Shown here piece after piece: positions 61,872 through 64,000 of a DNA stretch of 64,000 bases. Position 1 is the stretch's first letter. Every line of letters begins with the position of its first letter. The stretch is taken from positions 62,478 to 126,477 of the forward strand of contig LSRX01000536.1 in assembly GCA_001939145.1 (NCBI GenBank). Reading direction: 5' to 3'. The stretch is from Symbiodinium microadriaticum. Taxonomy: Eukaryota; Sar; Dinophyceae; Suessiales; Symbiodiniaceae. The notes below the pieces were generated by a model. That model was not told where the DNA came from. It searched no databases and saw nothing but the letters and a program-made list of their open reading frames with translations. Made by a program: the position numbers and the translations under genes.

Positions 61872-62559
61872 AACGTATGTAGCAGACTTGGTGCTTGTAG
61901 TCCGGAGTGACACCAAATCCCGGACTCAAAGCCCTGAGCCCGGGGCCAAGAAAAAAAACAACTGTAAGCACTTGCACCACCCAAGCGGCCCAAGCGTAGA
62001 ACTAGACCATTACATCTTCAAACTCTCCGCTACACCATGCTACATGTTGCTACATCCTACGTGTATAAACCCTAAAGTCCTAAACCTGAAAGCCCTAAAC
62101 TATACCCTCCTTGCCTCGCCTTTAATTGTCCGAGCGCGAGCGCCGAAACTCGATCCTGAACCCTAGAACGTAAAACCAGGGCTTTCGAGCCTCGGTAGGG
62201 GATTCGGGTTTCTGGCTGCTCGCGTTCGGCCTTCGGAGCTATTCGGGCCTTCAGGGCTGGCTGGGCTGGGCTGAAGCTTTCGGGGTAAGGATGTAAGGAT
62301 TTCGGGTTTCAAGCTTTTGAATTCGGGTTCAGGGCCAGCTATTCCGGCACAAGGTTTAGGATGAATCCGCGTTTAGAGGCTTCGGGCCTTGTTCGAGGTC
62401 AGAGAGGCCCCTTTTTTAGGTTTGGGGTTTAGGGGCCTTTGAAGGGTTTAGGGTTTGGGGGGCCTATAAGGGCTTTTGAAGGGCCGGCTGTTGCAATCCG
62501 GCTCATGTGGCGGCTCTTGGTTTGGGTGTCGAGCCGTGCTAGGGCGGCTTCCATGTGCT

Positions 62560-63855
62560 ATGGCCTCGAAGGCAGGGCTGCCTTTGAGAGGGCCAGGTTT
62601 CGAAGTTGAACCGCCCGACAAGGCGAACTTTCGGTCAATCGGTCGTGGGAATGGCGGCGTGATCAAGAAACGGATCCCGGTCTACATAAAGGATGTGGAT
62701 CCCGCGACGCCGAGTAGCATGCCGACCAAGTACCAGACCGTGCTTTACCGGAAGAACAGGGAGAAGCGCGGATTCTCGTGCAGCACCACGCGAACTGCGC
62801 AGACAAGGGCTATGGCCGAAGTCGTGCCAGGTCCCGGAGCTTATTCTGGAGATCTCGTGATCCAAGAATTAGAGGAGTCCACGAAGACTTCAACGAGCAC
62901 CTCGTCCTCCGTATCGCAGGTGGCCCTGCGCGGCCGGGGTACTTTTGCATCGAGGACACCTAGGCTGGTACACCCCTCCAAGCAGCACGGCTATGTGCCA
63001 CCAGGTCCAGGGACCTACATCATGCGAGATGTGCAGCGCGACTCCTCGCCGACAGCGGCCTTCTCTCTCCCGGGCCCAGGCAACCCTGCGAAGTTCAACG
63101 TGGTCGAGACGGAACCCGGCCCTGCGAGCTACCTGGGCCCCGACGATGCGGTGCCACCCATCGGCTGTCAAGGTGCTCGTGCAGTCTTCGGCAGCAGCCC
63201 GCGTGCCACGCAGCAGGTAAGGGATCCAGACCTTCCCGGACCTGGGCAGTATGATCAGATAGACGGAGAGGAGAGACTGAGGAGCACTCGACCCAGCCAG
63301 AAACAGCTGAGTCCGAGGCCAGAGCCACTGACAGATCTGGAAACGCTGAAGCTGAGGCGTGGGGAAGAGATTCTGAAGAGCAACACAAGTGAGGACGTGA
63401 GCTCGCCTGGGCCTGGTCAATACACCCCACGGCTGGATGCGGTTCGAGGTCCTAAGCAATTCAATGCTCGGGGGCACAGCTCCTTCCACATCGGCAACTC
63501 GCACCTCCCAAGGACGATAGGGCCGATAGGGATGGGCAAATGGCCTCGAACCCGACTTTCTAGCAGATACCTGCCAAGAGTGCCTTATCCGATGCCTTAT
63601 CCCAATCTCTGCAGAAGCCTTCTGAGCCCTTTCAGGAAATGGCGCCAGCCCGGGCCGGGTCCGACGGACTACGTGCCGCCCATCGGCCAGGCGCGGCCGC
63701 GCGACGCGCCCTGGCCTCTGAGCACCTTGGCCTCCAGCTCCGAGCGCTTCGCGAAGCAGCAGGGGCGCCTGGGCCGACATCCCCGAAGCCAAAGGGATTA
63801 TTTCTTGGCAGATGTAAGGGACGTCATGAGATTTCAGGTAGAAGGTTGTTTTTGA
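62560..63855 (+). CDS. PG-rich repeat (STPGR/SHIPPO) axonemal-type protein, probably 3'-incomplete
   Basis: The ATG at 62560 (MASKAGLPLRGPGF) is the first good start; the frame is open a further 28 codons upstream without ATG. Numbering from 62476, sperm-tail PG-rich repeats are seen at 118-123 (PGPGAY), 176-181 (PGPGTY), 199-219 (PGPG, then EPGPASY), 254-259 and 311-316 (PGPGQY) and 392-399 (PGPGPTDY). Family knowledge: such proteins bind or decorate microtubules, often as inner proteins of flagellar doublets. This fits a flagellated protist. A Pro/Tyr/Arg-rich piece at about 353-390 interrupts the pattern and may be an unspliced intron. The last residues cross TTTCAG/GTAGAAGG, a likely splice donor near 63838, so the true protein probably continues in an exon outside the window. 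Confidence 0.82.
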   Translation: MASKAGLPLRGPGFEVEPPDKANFRSIGRGNGGVIKKRIPVYIKDVDPATPSSMPTKYQTVLYRKNREKRGFSCSTTRTAQTRAMAEVVPGPGAYSGDLVIQELEESTKTSTSTSSSVSQVALRGRGTFASRTPRLVHPSKQHGYVPPGPGTYIMRDVQRDSSPTAAFSLPGPGNPAKFNVVETEPGPASYLGPDDAVPPIGCQGARAVFGSSPRATQQVRDPDLPGPGQYDQIDGEERLRSTRPSQKQLSPRPEPLTDLETLKLRRGEEILKSNTSEDVSSPGPGQYTPRLDAVRGPKQFNARGHSSFHIGNSHLPRTIGPIGMGKWPRTRLSSRYLPRVPYPMPYPNLCRSLLSPFRKWRQPGPGPTDYVPPIGQARPRDAPWPLSTLASSSERFAKQQGRLGRHPRSQRDYFLADVRDVMRFQVEGCF

Positions 63856-64000
63856 GATAGGTACTTGCCCCGTATATACTGTTGCAGAAAAGCAGGGGGA
63901 AGATGCATGATAGTCATCAGTGAAGGGCTCCAAAAGCAAGTCCAATCAAGGAAAGACCACAGACACGCGTCAGTGCCCTTTTCTGGTGTATGTCACGAAG
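63856..64000. other. right edge, probable intron of the PG-rich gene
   Basis: No coding frame. If the donor at about 63838 is used this is intronic. Confidence 0.4.

Larger units (their letters stand above)
18901..62150 (+). repeat. dispersed short repeat with core GAGTGTGAGAGTCGAAACC
   Basis: At least ten copies lie at the border of C-rich telomere-like blocks, all on the plus strand. They are at about 18901-18926, 24661-24686, 36291-36321, 37027-37063, 41071-41112, 42816-42850, 43140-43165, 56871-56900, 59678-59713 and 62110-62150. The usual left part is TTGCCTG or CTTGTCC and the right side is CCCTAAACC-like. A shorter variant (GCTCGTCCTTGCTA...GAGGGAAAAAAA) occurs at 36702-36733 and 54569-54600. 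The copies are too diverged for a recent transposition, but the core is better kept than its surroundings. Confidence 0.7.
59605..62470. other. gene-poor region left of the PG-rich gene
   Basis: Telomere-like blocks lie at 59670-59720, 60060-60100, 61080-61130 and 61831-61871. Two exon-like frames (60126-60488 minus and 60877-61188 plus) are listed separately. The last part (62160-62470) is G-rich repeat sequence running up to the gene start. Confidence 0.5.

Noticed and set aside
62890..63945. 351-codon minus-strand frame
   Set aside because: Complement of the PG-rich gene, whose repeated PGPGxY motifs fix the plus strand as coding.

Overview
The window is a nuclear eukaryotic contig, most likely from a dinoflagellate and possibly a Symbiodiniaceae-type alga. 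This assignment is inference. It rests on very low gene density, long stretches saturated with degenerate TTTAGGG/CCCTAAA telomere-like repeats, abundant microsatellites, a large LINE-type element, an axonemal-type PG-rich (STPGR/SHIPPO) gene and short exon-like islands. There is an assembly gap of 417 N. No rRNA, tRNA, CRISPR or bacterial-style operon is visible.

Layout. (1) 316-12925 is one apparently full-length non-LTR retrotransposon of about 12.6 kb, flanked on both sides by a (TC)n tract. One frame is open for about 4,120 codons. In order it encodes a Tpt1/KptA RNA 2'-phosphotransferase domain, low-complexity linkers, an APE-type endonuclease, a reverse transcriptase with an FADD box, C2H2/C2HC zinc fingers and a C-terminal ubiquitin-specific-protease-like domain. 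Two other frames (378-1019 and 10814-11737) look more protein-like than the long frame where they overlap it. About 25 copies of a small GC-rich hairpin with a conserved one-base bulge are scattered along the element and are essentially absent from the rest of the window. (2) 12.95-34.6 kb is gene-poor DNA with telomere-like repeat blocks, simple repeats and a few exon-like islands. (3) 34617-35957 is an intact short-chain dehydrogenase/reductase gene, DHRS1-like, with an N-terminal targeting-type extension. (4) 35.96-43.3 kb is again repeat-laden. (5) 43514-47290 is a tandem array of a 98-bp unit, about 38 copies plus a degraded end. (6) 47.3-62.5 kb is repeat-rich DNA with a run of minus-strand protein-like frames (48.6-50.3 kb and 52.5-55.2 kb) that may be exons of one or more split genes. 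(7) 62560-63855 is the 5' part or body of a PG-rich flagellar/axonemal-type protein, probably continuing past a splice donor near its apparent end.

How the parts relate. The LINE is the only multi-domain system here. Its endonuclease and reverse transcriptase would drive target-primed reverse transcription, probably into a TC microsatellite. The Tpt1 and USP domains are accessory enzymes whose role in a retroelement is unknown, and they are the most unusual content of the window. The dehydrogenase and the PG-rich protein are ordinary host genes with no evident functional link to each other.
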